A stretch of DNA of 54,610 nucleotides from assembly GCA_002346545.1 (NCBI GenBank), contig DEAA01000020.1, forward strand, positions 1 through 54,610. Direction: 5' to 3'. Shown here piece after piece: positions 41,301-49,793 of the stretch; position 1 is the first letter of the stretch; every line of letters begins with the position of its first letter. This stretch comes from Acidobacteria bacterium UBA2994 (lineage in GTDB: Bacteria; Acidobacteriota; Vicinamibacteria; Vicinamibacterales; UBA8438). A program made the translations under genes and the position numbers. The notes beneath the pieces are model-generated. The model was not told the origin of the DNA and made no database searches. It saw only the letters and a program-made list of their open reading frames with translations.

Positions 41301-43727
41301 TTACACATGGTTCACCAACCGACCATGTGGCGCCGGCAACTGCTCGAGCTTGGTCAGGACCATGTCGGCCGTCACCGGTGAACGGTAGAACTGCCCCTCG
41401 CCGCCAAGCGCGTCGGCAATGGCGCACAGCACGGCGCCAGACGCCGCGCCAATCGCCGGCTCGCCGATCCCCTTGGCTCCCAGCGGATTGAATGGATCCG
41501 GCTCGTCGGCGGTCACCCAGCCCATGGGCCGCTCGTGCGGCACGTCGAGGATGCCGGGGGGACGGTTGTTGTAGAAACGCTTCGACACCGCGAGCCCCCA
41601 ACGCCGGTCATAGACCCATTTCTGGCTCAATGCGATGCCGAACCCCTGGATGCCGCCTGAGTGAATCTGCGAACCAAGCAGTCTCGGATGCACGACGGTG
41701 CCGCAATCGGCGGCGCCGACGTAATCCACCATCTGGATGGCGCCCGTCTCGACGTCGACCTCAACCTCGGCGAAGCCGACGACAAACGACATCACGCGGC
41801 CGCCGGTGTCGAAGTTGTCCTTGGCGACGCCGAGCAGACCACGGCCGGCCAGCGCGGTGGCAGACGCCACGGTCATGCCGTTAATGTCCTCTGGCAATTC
41901 GTGACCGTCGTAGCGCCCACCGAGTTCGATCGCACGCTCGGCCGCTCGCGCGAAGCTCAACCCCTGTCCGCGGCTGCCGCGACGGAAGACTCGCTCGTCG
42001 GCCACGTCGTAATCTGCGGGCGCGCCGCCGAGGTCGCCCGCTGCAATCTCCTGGAGCTTCCGGCGAATATCCAGCCCCAGCGCCCAGTTGGCGCGAGTGT
42101 GGGCGTGGGTGGTCTGACTCCCGACCGACATCGCGCTCCAGGGCAGGTTCCGGTCGGTGGCACCCCACACCAACTCGACCCGCTCCCACGGCATGTCGAG
42201 AGCCTCAGCGGCCGCGCGCGCACAATCGGAGAACGACTCGGTGCCGAGGTTGCCGACCCCAGTGTGTAGCTGGAGCATGCCGTCGGGACGGAGGACGGCG
42301 AGCCCGTCCATGCCCGAGCTCCCGGCCGAGAAGCTGCTGAGCGCTACACCGATCCCGGTGGCCTTGGTGCCCCGCCGCTCTCCGCTTCTTCGGCTCCGCT
42401 CGGCCCACCCGAACTCGGCCATTCCCTTGTCGAGCGCCTCGACGACGAACGCGCTCGAGGCGTTCCCCTGGGCACCGTCGCGTCCGGGCGCACCGAACTT
42501 GGCCTGACCGGATGGCGCATTAATCCGGATCATTTCCGTAGGGCTGACGCCGAGTTCCCGCGCAGCCCGATCCATCAGGGGTGCCAGCATGCTGACCGCC
42601 TGCTCGCCCCCGGGCGCGCGCTGCGCCGCCCGCGGGGGCGTGTTGGTGTAGACATTCAGCCCGCGAATCCGGATGGCCTCCGGCTGGTAGATCAGTGACG
42701 CGATGTTGCCCAACGAGAGGAAGTCGCCGCTCCGTCCATAGGGACCACCATCACCCACCGAGAAAAGGTCCATCGCGAGCAAACGGCCATCGCTCCGGAA
42801 CCCTAGCTTGGCTCGCAGCTGCACGGCCGGACGCGCGCGGCCGATGGCGTTCTCCTCGCGGCGTGAGATCCGCATCATGACCGGCTTTCTGATCTTTCTG
42901 GACATAGCAATCGGAAACACCATGCTCAGCGCGCCGGCCGCCTTGCTGCCAAAGCCACCGCCGCAATACTCGGCCACGAGCACAACGTTCTCCTGCTCGA
43001 CGCCTGTCCAGCGCGCGACGATTCCGACCGTGCGCGCCGTGCTCTGCGTGGAACCGTAGACGTAGACCTTGCCGTTCTGCCAGTAAGCCATGCAGCTTCG
43101 GCTCTCGAGCGGCTGGTGCCCCATCGACTGGTGATAGATCGACTCATCGATGATCAGATCCGCCGCAGCAAACCCAGTGTCCAGATCGCCTACAACCCAC
43201 TCGTCGGTGAACAGACCAGTGGTCGGTACCCGACCCTCATCCAGTTCGGACGCCTCACGATCCGACCACTTGACGGTGGCCAGCTCGCGGTCCTGCATCG
43301 TATTGCCATCGAGCCTGGCGTTGGGACCGTCGGGACGCAGGCTGTCGAGCGGGTCAAGGGCAAACGGCAGCACCTCCCACTCGATCTCGATGGCCTCGAT
43401 AGCCGCAGAGGCGGTCGGCTCGTCAACAGCTGCGACGGCCAGGACTGGCTCCCCCTCGTACAGCGGTTCGTAGGTGAGCCCGGCCTCGTTCGGCGCTTCG
43501 ATCTCGGCCAGGTCGTCTGGCGTCAGGATGCCTTCAACACCAGGCATCGCCAAGGCGGCCGACGTATCGACGCTCCGCACGCGAGCGTGCGGCATCGGGC
43601 TGGTCAACAGTTTCAGGAAGACCATTCCCTCGGCACGGAAATCCTCGGCGTACTTGGCGCGACCGGTGACTTTGGCTCGGAGTTCAGAGGTCGTGTAGTT
43701 CTTGCCGATCAGCTTGTAATCGGGCAT
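41301..43727 (-). CDS. Molybdopterin-binding subunit of a xanthine dehydrogenase/aldehyde oxidase-family enzyme
   Basis: An 808-residue large subunit. The N-terminal domain (LRAKVTGRAKYAEDF, GVEGILTPDDL) is followed by the molybdenum-cofactor domain: GGGFGSKAAGALSMVFPI, PPRAAQRAPGGEQAVSML and the C-terminal GAKGIGEPAIGAASGAVLCA, with the Glu near the Mo site. It would hydroxylate an aldehyde or N-heterocycle with help of FAD and 2Fe-2S partners, but neither subunit gene is in the window. The VAYRCSFR motif of CO dehydrogenase is absent. It is an orphan, with FMN-binding copy B divergent from it. Confidence 0.85.
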   Translation of the reverse strand: MPDYKLIGKNYTTSELRAKVTGRAKYAEDFRAEGMVFLKLLTSPMPHARVRSVDTSAALAMPGVEGILTPDDLAEIEAPNEAGLTYEPLYEGEPVLAVAAVDEPTASAAIEAIEIEWEVLPFALDPLDSLRPDGPNARLDGNTMQDRELATVKWSDREASELDEGRVPTTGLFTDEWVVGDLDTGFAAADLIIDESIYHQSMGHQPLESRSCMAYWQNGKVYVYGSTQSTARTVGIVARWTGVEQENVVLVAEYCGGGFGSKAAGALSMVFPIAMSRKIRKPVMMRISRREENAIGRARPAVQLRAKLGFRSDGRLLAMDLFSVGDGGPYGRSGDFLSLGNIASLIYQPEAIRIRGLNVYTNTPPRAAQRAPGGEQAVSMLAPLMDRAARELGVSPTEMIRINAPSGQAKFGAPGRDGAQGNASSAFVVEALDKGMAEFGWAERSRRSGERRGTKATGIGVALSSFSAGSSGMDGLAVLRPDGMLQLHTGVGNLGTESFSDCARAAAEALDMPWERVELVWGATDRNLPWSAMSVGSQTTHAHTRANWALGLDIRRKLQEIAAGDLGGAPADYDVADERVFRRGSRGQGLSFARAAERAIELGGRYDGHELPEDINGMTVASATALAGRGLLGVAKDNFDTGGRVMSFVVGFAEVEVDVETGAIQMVDYVGAADCGTVVHPRLLGSQIHSGGIQGFGIALSQKWVYDRRWGLAVSKRFYNNRPPGILDVPHERPMGWVTADEPDPFNPLGAKGIGEPAIGAASGAVLCAIADALGGEGQFYRSPVTADMVLTKLEQLPAPHGRLVNHV

Positions 43728-43953
43728 CTTGGTCCCTTTTTGTCCGGTTCGTTCACAGTCCTACAACCGAGACTCCCGGGTCCGGTTTCGCGTCTGCCGC
43801 CCAGCTCGCAGGCGAGGGTCCGAGGTCAGGCCGATTCTAGCGCGAGACGCTACAATGGCCACATGCAGATCGACCGCGGCGACATCGGCCGGATGTTGAG
43901 CCGGCTCTGGACGTCCAGTCGCGGACACGCCGCCTGATCGGAAACGCTGTACG

Positions 43954-44511
43954 GTGCCCACACTGACGCGTCGACGCTGGCTCGCAATGCTCTTGCTCGT
44001 CGTGGTCGGAGTGACCGTCACCCTCCAGGCGCAGCGCTGGCGGGCCACCGACGACATCCCGCGTTATGGGAGATATCTGAAAGAGGCACTACCCGCCGCC
44101 GAGACGTTCCGGTTCGTCGACCGCAATACACCCCACTACCGGGGCTATCGCACCGCCGCCGATGGCGCGGAAGAGCTCGTCGGACTCGGTTTCTTCACGG
44201 TCGACTTCGCCCGCGGAGTAGTCGGCTACAAGGGCGAGATCTGGATGCTGGTCGGCATGGCGCCAACCGGGGCGATCATCAACGTCAGCATGGTCTATCA
44301 CAACGAGCCGTTCGGCTACTTCTCCATCGATCTCCCGGAGTTTCTAGCGCAGTTTCAGGATCAGAACGTGCTAGCTCCGCTGACGGTCGGAGAAGACATC
44401 GACGCCATTTCTCGTGCCACCATCACCAACAAGGCGGCCGTCCGCTCCATACGGGAAAGCTCCCGCAAGATGGCACGCGAATTCCTGTCCGAACGGGACA
44501 CCGAACCCTAG
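43954..44511 (+). CDS. Exported FMN-binding domain protein, copy B
   Basis: A 185-residue exported protein, paralogue of the gene at 35102. A GTG start at 43954 gives an Arg-rich signal peptide (TRRRWLAMLLLVVVGVTVTL). The FMN region reads DAISRATITNKAAVRS with T156 as the likely linkage residue and the same Arg in place of Gly. HNEPFGYFSIDLPEFLAQFQ closely matches HYEPFGYFSIDLPKFPAQFK of copy A. No polyferredoxin follows; it is divergent from the molybdopterin subunit, so it may accept electrons from a periplasmic enzyme. Confidence 0.82.
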   Translation: MPTLTRRRWLAMLLLVVVGVTVTLQAQRWRATDDIPRYGRYLKEALPAAETFRFVDRNTPHYRGYRTAADGAEELVGLGFFTVDFARGVVGYKGEIWMLVGMAPTGAIINVSMVYHNEPFGYFSIDLPEFLAQFQDQNVLAPLTVGEDIDAISRATITNKAAVRSIRESSRKMAREFLSERDTEP

Positions 44512-44569
44512 ACGGGCTACCGGACGGTCTAGACACGTGCGTAGACGCGAATCACCTGCTACGCACAAA

Positions 44570-44606
44570 GCAAAGAAAGGGCCGGGCGTAGGAACCCGCC
44601 CGGCCC
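44570..44606 (-). terminator. Strong rho-independent-type terminator (minus strand)
   Basis: GGGCCGGGCG (44579-44588) and CGCCCGGCCC (44597-44606) pair perfectly over 10 bp with an 8-base loop. On the minus strand the stem is followed by TTTCTTTGC. This is the clearest terminator in the window, and it points leftward with no leftward protein gene ending here, implying a leftward transcript from the 44.6-44.8 kb gap. A second hairpin, GTGCGTAG/CTACGCAC (44537-44566), follows and may end the FMN-protein transcript. Confidence 0.7.
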
Positions 44607-44743
44607 AACCAAAACCAAAGATCGACGTCCGAAACAGCCATCCGCCGGCCGCATCCAGGCATCCGCGAAAAAACGCCTGTCTTTCCTATAGGATCCAAGT
44701 CTTGTACGCGGCAGCCGCGCCGAAACCCAGAAGCCTGCGCCCC
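44572..44743 (-). ncRNA. Candidate small RNA (about 170 nt)
   Basis: The gap between the FMN-protein and moxR shows a leftward terminator with no protein gene to serve. On the minus strand TTGACG (44778-44773) and GACAAC (44755-44750) are 17 bp apart, giving a predicted start near 44743 and an RNA of about 170 nt. Inside are hairpins such as CGCGG/CCGCG, CAGGC/GCCTG and the palindrome TCCTATAGGA. Its size and GC-rich 3' stem recall 6S-type RNAs, but I cannot match it to a family. Low confidence. Confidence 0.3.
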
Positions 44744-44803
44744 ACAAGGGTTGTCGTCTAAGGCCAGGGCGGCGTCAAGAGCGAGGCGTGTCGCCCGCCG
44801 ACC

Positions 44804-45844
44804 ATGAATGCCGACCTTCAAGACGCCGTCGACTTCCACGAAGCCATCGTGGCCGAAGGGGCCAAGGCTCTGGTCGGATACGACCGGGAAAAGGCCCTGG
44901 CTAACATGGTGCTCCTGGCCGAGATCCCCACCACCTACGACCAAGAGGCACAGCGTCAGGTCAATGCCGGCAACTTGTTGCTTCGTGGGGTTCCAGGCGT
45001 CGGCAAGACCTTCTTCGGCGTGATCCTGGCGGCGATCAGCGGCGCCAAATTCGCCCGCCTTCAGGGACGCGCCGACCTGCAGCCGACCGAAGTGGTCGGC
45101 TTCCAGATGATCAATCCGGCCACCGGCGAGTTTCTCACCGAGTTCGGACCACTGGCCTCCGCCGAGGTCATCCTGCTGGACGAGATCAATCGCATTCCGC
45201 TGAAGTCGCAGAGCGCGTTCCTTGAAGGGCTCCAGGACCGTTCGGTGACCGTGGGCAAGGAGACCTACCAGCTCCCGACCTTCAGCTTCGCCATCGCCAC
45301 CATGAACCCGATCGAGCTGGGGCAGGGCACGTTTCCACTGTCGGAGGCGGCCATCGACCGGTTCGCGATCATGGTCAACGTCGGCTACCTCCCCCCTGAC
45401 GAGGAGCAGAAACTCGTCAACTTCGATTTCAAGCAGGTGAAGCTCGACGGCCTCATGCCCAAGAAACGGGTTCTCGAGCTACGGGCCCGAATCGGCGAGC
45501 AGGTATTCCTGCACGACGCGCTCGGTAAGTACATCCGCCGCCTGGTCGCCGCCACCCGGCCCTGCAGCCCCGACACCGACTGGCACCATCACTCGCCCTC
45601 GGCACTAGTGGAACAGTACGTCGACTTGGGTGGATCACCACGCGCCACCATCTGCTGGGGCCGTCTGGTCAAGGTATGGGCCTTGCTTGAGGGACGACGC
45701 AGCGAGGTGTATCCCGAAGACATCCAGGAGCTCGCACGCTACGTGCTCGGCCACCGGATCTGGTTGGCGCCACATGCCGCGAGCCGCGATATCAAGGTGG
45801 AAACGGTGATCGACGAGGTGATCGACACCGTCCCCATCCCCTGA
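44804..45844 (+). CDS. MoxR-type AAA+ ATPase
   Basis: A 346-residue AAA+ ATPase of the MoxR family. Walker A is RGVPGVGKTFFGVILA (K68), Walker B VILLDEINRIPLKSQSAFLEG, sensor I FAIATMNPIELGQGTFPLSE, and the arginine-rich AAIDRFAIMVNVGYL region follows. MoxR ATPases act as chaperones that help assemble or insert metal cofactors into partner proteins, usually with vWA-domain proteins. It heads a six-gene rightward operon with a DUF58 protein and two vWA proteins, which is the classical context. The next gene starts 8 bp after its stop. Confidence 0.88.
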   Translation: MNADLQDAVDFHEAIVAEGAKALVGYDREKALANMVLLAEIPTTYDQEAQRQVNAGNLLLRGVPGVGKTFFGVILAAISGAKFARLQGRADLQPTEVVGFQMINPATGEFLTEFGPLASAEVILLDEINRIPLKSQSAFLEGLQDRSVTVGKETYQLPTFSFAIATMNPIELGQGTFPLSEAAIDRFAIMVNVGYLPPDEEQKLVNFDFKQVKLDGLMPKKRVLELRARIGEQVFLHDALGKYIRRLVAATRPCSPDTDWHHHSPSALVEQYVDLGGSPRATICWGRLVKVWALLEGRRSEVYPEDIQELARYVLGHRIWLAPHAASRDIKVETVIDEVIDTVPIP

Positions 45845-45852
45845 GCCCTCCG

Positions 45853-46770
45853 ATGAGTCCACAACTGCGCGACGCGGAAGACTCGCTGGTGTCCTGGGCC
45901 GAGATCCAGGACGTCGAGCTGGTCATCGTCAAGCGGATGCAGGAGCTCGCCATCGGGGGACATCCGAGCCTCTTCCAAGGCACCGGTCACGACCTGGCTG
46001 GCCTGCGCGACTGGCAACCCGGCGATCGGCTGGCGAGCATCGACTGGCCGCAATCGACGCTCACCAACTTCAGCCCGCTCCTCACCCGGGAATTCGACCA
46101 GGAGAGCAACGCACCGATCGTGATCGCAGCTGACGTCTCCTCCTCGACGCACTGCGGCACCGGTGACACGCCAATCGCCAAGATCATCGCGCGCACGGTC
46201 GCCACCCTAGCCATGGCCGCGGCGTTTTTCCAGGACCAAGCCGGCTTGGTCACCTTCGACGGTAACCGGCGATGGATCGCCGCTGGCCCGCGCATGGGAA
46301 AAGGGCACGCCATGCACTGCGCCCTAACCTACCAGGCACATCTCGAGGGTCGGGATCGCCCGGAGGCGGCGCCCGACGTCGGCTTCGCCGGACTACTGAG
46401 GAAGCGTTCACTGGTGCCGGTGATCTCCGATTTTCTGTTCGAGGACCCGGTACCGCTGCTGGACGAGCTGGCGGATCTGGCCACAGCACACGACGTGTTC
46501 CTGGTGATGGTCGACAGCGCCTTCGCCTTCACGCTGCCGGCACTCTCGGCGGGATGGGTCGAGGGGCTCGATGTCGAGACGGGACGGACTCGGCTGATCG
46601 CGGCATCGGACCTACGCAAGCTTGGCGAGCGGGTGACCCGCTGGCAGGACGGCGTCGAGCAGCAAGCCCACGACCGTGGCCTAGAAATGCTCAGGCTAGA
46701 CGGAACGGATCGGCCGTTCCACGAAACTCTGGTGTCGTTCCTGCTCGACCGAAAGCAACTGAGGCGGTAG
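45853..46770 (+). CDS. DUF58-domain protein
   Basis: A 305-residue DUF58 protein. The family motif is seen at LRDWQPGDRLASIDWPQSTL, then TREFDQESNAPIVIAADVSSSTHC, where DVSSS resembles a vWA metal-ion site. The second half (LVPVISDFLFEDPVPLLDEL, VFLVMVDSAFAFTLPAL) completes the vWA-like fold. DUF58 proteins occur between MoxR and vWA genes and are thought to be the partner bridging ATPase and target. It has no signal peptide, so it is probably cytoplasmic. It is separated from the next gene by only 3 bp. Confidence 0.86.
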   Translation: MSPQLRDAEDSLVSWAEIQDVELVIVKRMQELAIGGHPSLFQGTGHDLAGLRDWQPGDRLASIDWPQSTLTNFSPLLTREFDQESNAPIVIAADVSSSTHCGTGDTPIAKIIARTVATLAMAAAFFQDQAGLVTFDGNRRWIAAGPRMGKGHAMHCALTYQAHLEGRDRPEAAPDVGFAGLLRKRSLVPVISDFLFEDPVPLLDELADLATAHDVFLVMVDSAFAFTLPALSAGWVEGLDVETGRTRLIAASDLRKLGERVTRWQDGVEQQAHDRGLEMLRLDGTDRPFHETLVSFLLDRKQLRR

Positions 46771-46773
46771 ACG

Positions 46774-47994
46774 ATGCCACTACGCACGACGGACGAGCGC
46801 CTGATGAGGCTGCAACGATGGTTGCTGATGGCGGCGGTCGCGTTCGCCTCACTTGCGACTCCCCGGGCAACAGCCCTACAGCCAGCCGGTGAAACCGCCA
46901 TCGACGCGCTAACCTGCTGGCGGCGTGTCGACCGTGCCGCGGTGTACGTGGGCGAGCGCTTCGGGATGACGGTAACCTGCCGCCTGGTCGAAACCAGCGA
47001 GGCCCGCACCGTGCTCGATACGGCCGCGCTCGAACCGGAAGCGATCCACGTCAGCCCCTTCGAGGTCCTGGGCGGCGAACAGTTCTCTCCGGTCGAGGAT
47101 GGCGTGTTCCGGTTTCTCCAATATCGCTACACCCTGAGGCTAATCGTGGAAGGCAGCTTCGGCGATGACGTCGAGCTTCCGCCGCTGGATCTGACCTACC
47201 GGATCGAGCGACGGAGCGACGACAGTCCTGTCCTGATGGGGCGTGAGCTAACCCACATCCTGGCCCCGGGCTCGATCCGACTGCTGTCGCTGGTGCCTAC
47301 CTCGTCGGTCGACATCCGCGATCTCGCTCCCCCGTCGTTCGGCGATGCGGAGTCCGGAGAGCTGCGAGCGTCCCTGCTGACGCTACTGGCCGGGTTGGCC
47401 GGGGTCCTCGCCGCGGGCATCCTCGCGCTGGGGATCGCCCGGGCGCTTCGCGACCGCCGAGGCGTCACCACCACTCGCGACACGCCGGTGCCACCATCGG
47501 CGGTCGTGGGCGCCGCGCTTGGCGAGCTTCGCTCGGTGCAACAGACCAGCGGCGGCGGCTGGACGCCGGAGCTGGCGTTGCGGACATTGAGCGCGCTACG
47601 CCTTGGCGGGGCGGTCGCCACCGACACGCCGGTGGCCCAGGCCACGGTCGCCCCCGGGACCGCTACCAGAGATGGCCAGCTACGAGTGAAACACGGGTGG
47701 CTCCGTCGCCGCACGTTGCTGGTCTCGTCCGGCACAACCGCGGACTCACTTACGGCCCGTCTGCCGCCGGGCGACGAGATAAACGGTACCCATCCACTCG
47801 CTGACGCGCTGCGCTCCTTTACCGCCGCACGCTATGGCCACAACGGCGCTCTTAGCGCCGAGACGCTGACGCAGGCGCTCGACGGCGCCGTCTCGCACCT
47901 GCAGCAGCTCCGGTGGCGGGTGACCGCGCCGGTGCGTCTGGCCACCGAGGCCGCCGAGCGCCTGCGCTCGCTACCCACCTCATGGACGCGCTGA
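46774..47994 (+). CDS. BatD-like exported membrane protein
   Basis: A 406-residue protein with signal peptide (RWLLMAAVAFASLATPRATA), an extracytoplasmic beta-rich domain at ~30-190 (RVDRAAVYVGERFGMTVTCR, FSPVEDGVFRFLQYRYTLRL), one transmembrane helix at ~200-222 (LLTLLAGLAGVLAAGILALG) and a cytoplasmic tail. This is the layout of BatD proteins of the Bat operon, though sequence similarity is weak by eye. Its position between DUF58 and vWA genes supports that. The last 13 bases overlap the next gene. Confidence 0.72.
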   Translation: MPLRTTDERLMRLQRWLLMAAVAFASLATPRATALQPAGETAIDALTCWRRVDRAAVYVGERFGMTVTCRLVETSEARTVLDTAALEPEAIHVSPFEVLGGEQFSPVEDGVFRFLQYRYTLRLIVEGSFGDDVELPPLDLTYRIERRSDDSPVLMGRELTHILAPGSIRLLSLVPTSSVDIRDLAPPSFGDAESGELRASLLTLLAGLAGVLAAGILALGIARALRDRRGVTTTRDTPVPPSAVVGAALGELRSVQQTSGGGWTPELALRTLSALRLGGAVATDTPVAQATVAPGTATRDGQLRVKHGWLRRRTLLVSSGTTADSLTARLPPGDEINGTHPLADALRSFTAARYGHNGALSAETLTQALDGAVSHLQQLRWRVTAPVRLATEAAERLRSLPTSWTR

Positions 47995-49076
47995 CCGACC
48001 TGCTGGTCGCCATCCGTACGGCGTTCGACCAGGTGGCATCGCTCTCCTGGACGACGCTGCCTCTCCCCCGCCGCGATGCGGTCGTCATGACCTTGGGCGC
48101 CATGGTGCTGGTGGCCGTGGCCACCGTGCTGGTTCGGACTTTGACCCGTCGGCCCGGCCGCACCGATGTCGCACTGCCGGCGCTCTTTCCGGTGTTCCTG
48201 ACTAGACGTTCGCGGCTGGCGCCAGTCCGCCATCTGCCGTTCGGATTGTTTCTGGCCGGTCTACCCTGCTTCGCCCTCGCGCTCGGCGACCCGCACACCA
48301 GCCTGATCCAGGAGCGCGCCACGTTCCCCGGACATCGAATCGCGATTCTGATCGACGCCTCGCTCAGCATGGATTCGTCGTTCGCGACCGACCAACTCGG
48401 ATGGGGCAACACTTATCTGGCCAATGTCGCAGCGGCCGGCTACTTCGTCCGACAACGGATGGCGGGTAACCACCAAGACCTAGTGTCACTGGTGCAGTTC
48501 GGCGGAGAAGCCTACATCGTCACTCCGTTCACCAACGACTACGAGAACATTCTGCTGAGCATCGGCCTGATCGGTACCCCCGAGGAGTACGACCGGTTTC
48601 CCGATCACGGAACGCTGATCATGCGAGCCATCACCCGCGGCGTGCAGCTGTTCCGCACGTTCGACTTCCTGCGCGCCCAGGGCAACCTGATGGTCATCTT
48701 CAGTGACGGCCAGGACACGCACGCGGTGTACGAGGGACGGTCGCTGGACGACATCCTGCAGGAAGCGGCCGACAACTCGATCCCGGTCTACTTCATCCGC
48801 ACCGCCTATGCGCAGGACATGGGAGACGTGCTGCCGGACAACACCTGGAAGCTGGCGGTAGAACGGACCGGCGGCCGGTTCTACCCGGCCGCTGACGAAG
48901 CCGCCATCCTACGGGCGGTGCACGAGATCGACGAACTGGCGGCCGGCGAGATCGAGGTAACCCGATATGTGGCCCATCAGCCACGTTTCGCCGGGTTCAC
49001 CCTGGCCGCTCTGGGACTCTGGAGCCTTGCGGCCGTGGCCGCGCTCGGCTTGAAGCCATTCAGACGGTTTCCCTAA
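47982..49076 (+). CDS. Membrane vWA-domain protein (BatA/BatB-like), first copy
   Basis: A 364-residue protein started at ATG 47982, overlapping the preceding gene by 13 bp. Transmembrane helices lie at ~36-55 (VVMTLGAMVLVAVATVLVR), ~88-103 and near the C-terminus (FTLAALGLWSLAAVAALGL). Between them is a vWA domain with the metal-ion site DASLS (D125) in RIAILIDASLSMDSS, a Thr in HGTLIMRA, and VIFSDGQDT as the second Asp motif. It is expected to bind partners in a divalent-metal-dependent way as in BatA/BatB. It differs from the second vWA protein here in length and sequence, so both are probably needed. Confidence 0.83.
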   Translation: MDALTDLLVAIRTAFDQVASLSWTTLPLPRRDAVVMTLGAMVLVAVATVLVRTLTRRPGRTDVALPALFPVFLTRRSRLAPVRHLPFGLFLAGLPCFALALGDPHTSLIQERATFPGHRIAILIDASLSMDSSFATDQLGWGNTYLANVAAAGYFVRQRMAGNHQDLVSLVQFGGEAYIVTPFTNDYENILLSIGLIGTPEEYDRFPDHGTLIMRAITRGVQLFRTFDFLRAQGNLMVIFSDGQDTHAVYEGRSLDDILQEAADNSIPVYFIRTAYAQDMGDVLPDNTWKLAVERTGGRFYPAADEAAILRAVHEIDELAAGEIEVTRYVAHQPRFAGFTLAALGLWSLAAVAALGLKPFRRFP

Positions 49077-49088
49077 ACGGAGCAACGC

Positions 49089-49781
49089 ATGGTGAGAACA
49101 ATCGCGCGATATCTGATGGGAGCGGCGCTGCTCGCGGTGGTGGCGGCAGGACTGCTGGCGGCGGCCGGCATCGAGCGGCAACTGGCCCAGGCCGATGTAG
49201 CGTTGTCGACGCTCGATCTGAATCAGGCGGCACGCAGCTATGCGAGCGTAGACCGCCGACTGGATTGGTCGGCCCCGGTGCCGTGGTTCTTCGAGGGCAC
49301 CCGTGCGGAACTGGCGGCGCGGAAGGCGGCAGTTCGGTACTGGCGGGGTGAGTACGGCAGCCTGGTGGCCGACTACACCGCGGCCGACAGCCCGAGCGTG
49401 GCCGGCAACCTTCCGCTCCAACTGGTAGTGGCCAACGCCGACTACCTGACCCTGCGCCGGCCGAACGCCGGCCGCGAGGCCGCGCTCGGCGCACTCGACC
49501 GCGCCGTCGGTGTCTATCGGCGCCTGCTGGAGGCCAACGAGGGTGACCGCGACGCCGCCTACAACTACGAGCTCGTGCTCCGCCTACGGGCCGAGATCGC
49601 GGGCGGCGACGAGGTGCCCGAGTTCTCGAGCCCGACCATCCCTGGCGCCGCGGGCGAGAACCCGGAAGAGGCGGAGATGGAGGACGTGCAGATCTACGTG
49701 CCCCAGGAGAGCATCTTCGACCCGGAAGAGACGGAAGATCCCACCGTGGGCGAGGGCGCCCCAATTCGCCGCCGCGGATAG
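49089..49781 (+). CDS. BatE/TPR-like membrane-anchored protein
   Basis: A 230-residue protein with an N-terminal anchor (YLMGAALLAVVAAGLLAAAG) and helical, TPR-like pairs at ~35-165 (QLAQADVALSTLDLNQAARS, LDRAVGVYRRLLEANEGDRD, AAYNYELVLRLRAEIA). The C-terminus is acidic and proline-rich. TPR proteins such as BatC or BatE are common in Bat operons, and this occupies that place, between the two vWA genes (12 bp from each). Confidence 0.7.
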   Translation: MVRTIARYLMGAALLAVVAAGLLAAAGIERQLAQADVALSTLDLNQAARSYASVDRRLDWSAPVPWFFEGTRAELAARKAAVRYWRGEYGSLVADYTAADSPSVAGNLPLQLVVANADYLTLRRPNAGREAALGALDRAVGVYRRLLEANEGDRDAAYNYELVLRLRAEIAGGDEVPEFSSPTIPGAAGENPEEAEMEDVQIYVPQESIFDPEETEDPTVGEGAPIRRRG

Positions 49782-49793
49782 CCCACTGCATCG

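Noticed and set aside
43863..43937. A 24-residue frame (MQIDRGDIGRML...) before the FMN-binding copy B
   Set aside because: There is no ribosome site, overlap or hydrophobic pattern; it may be chance.
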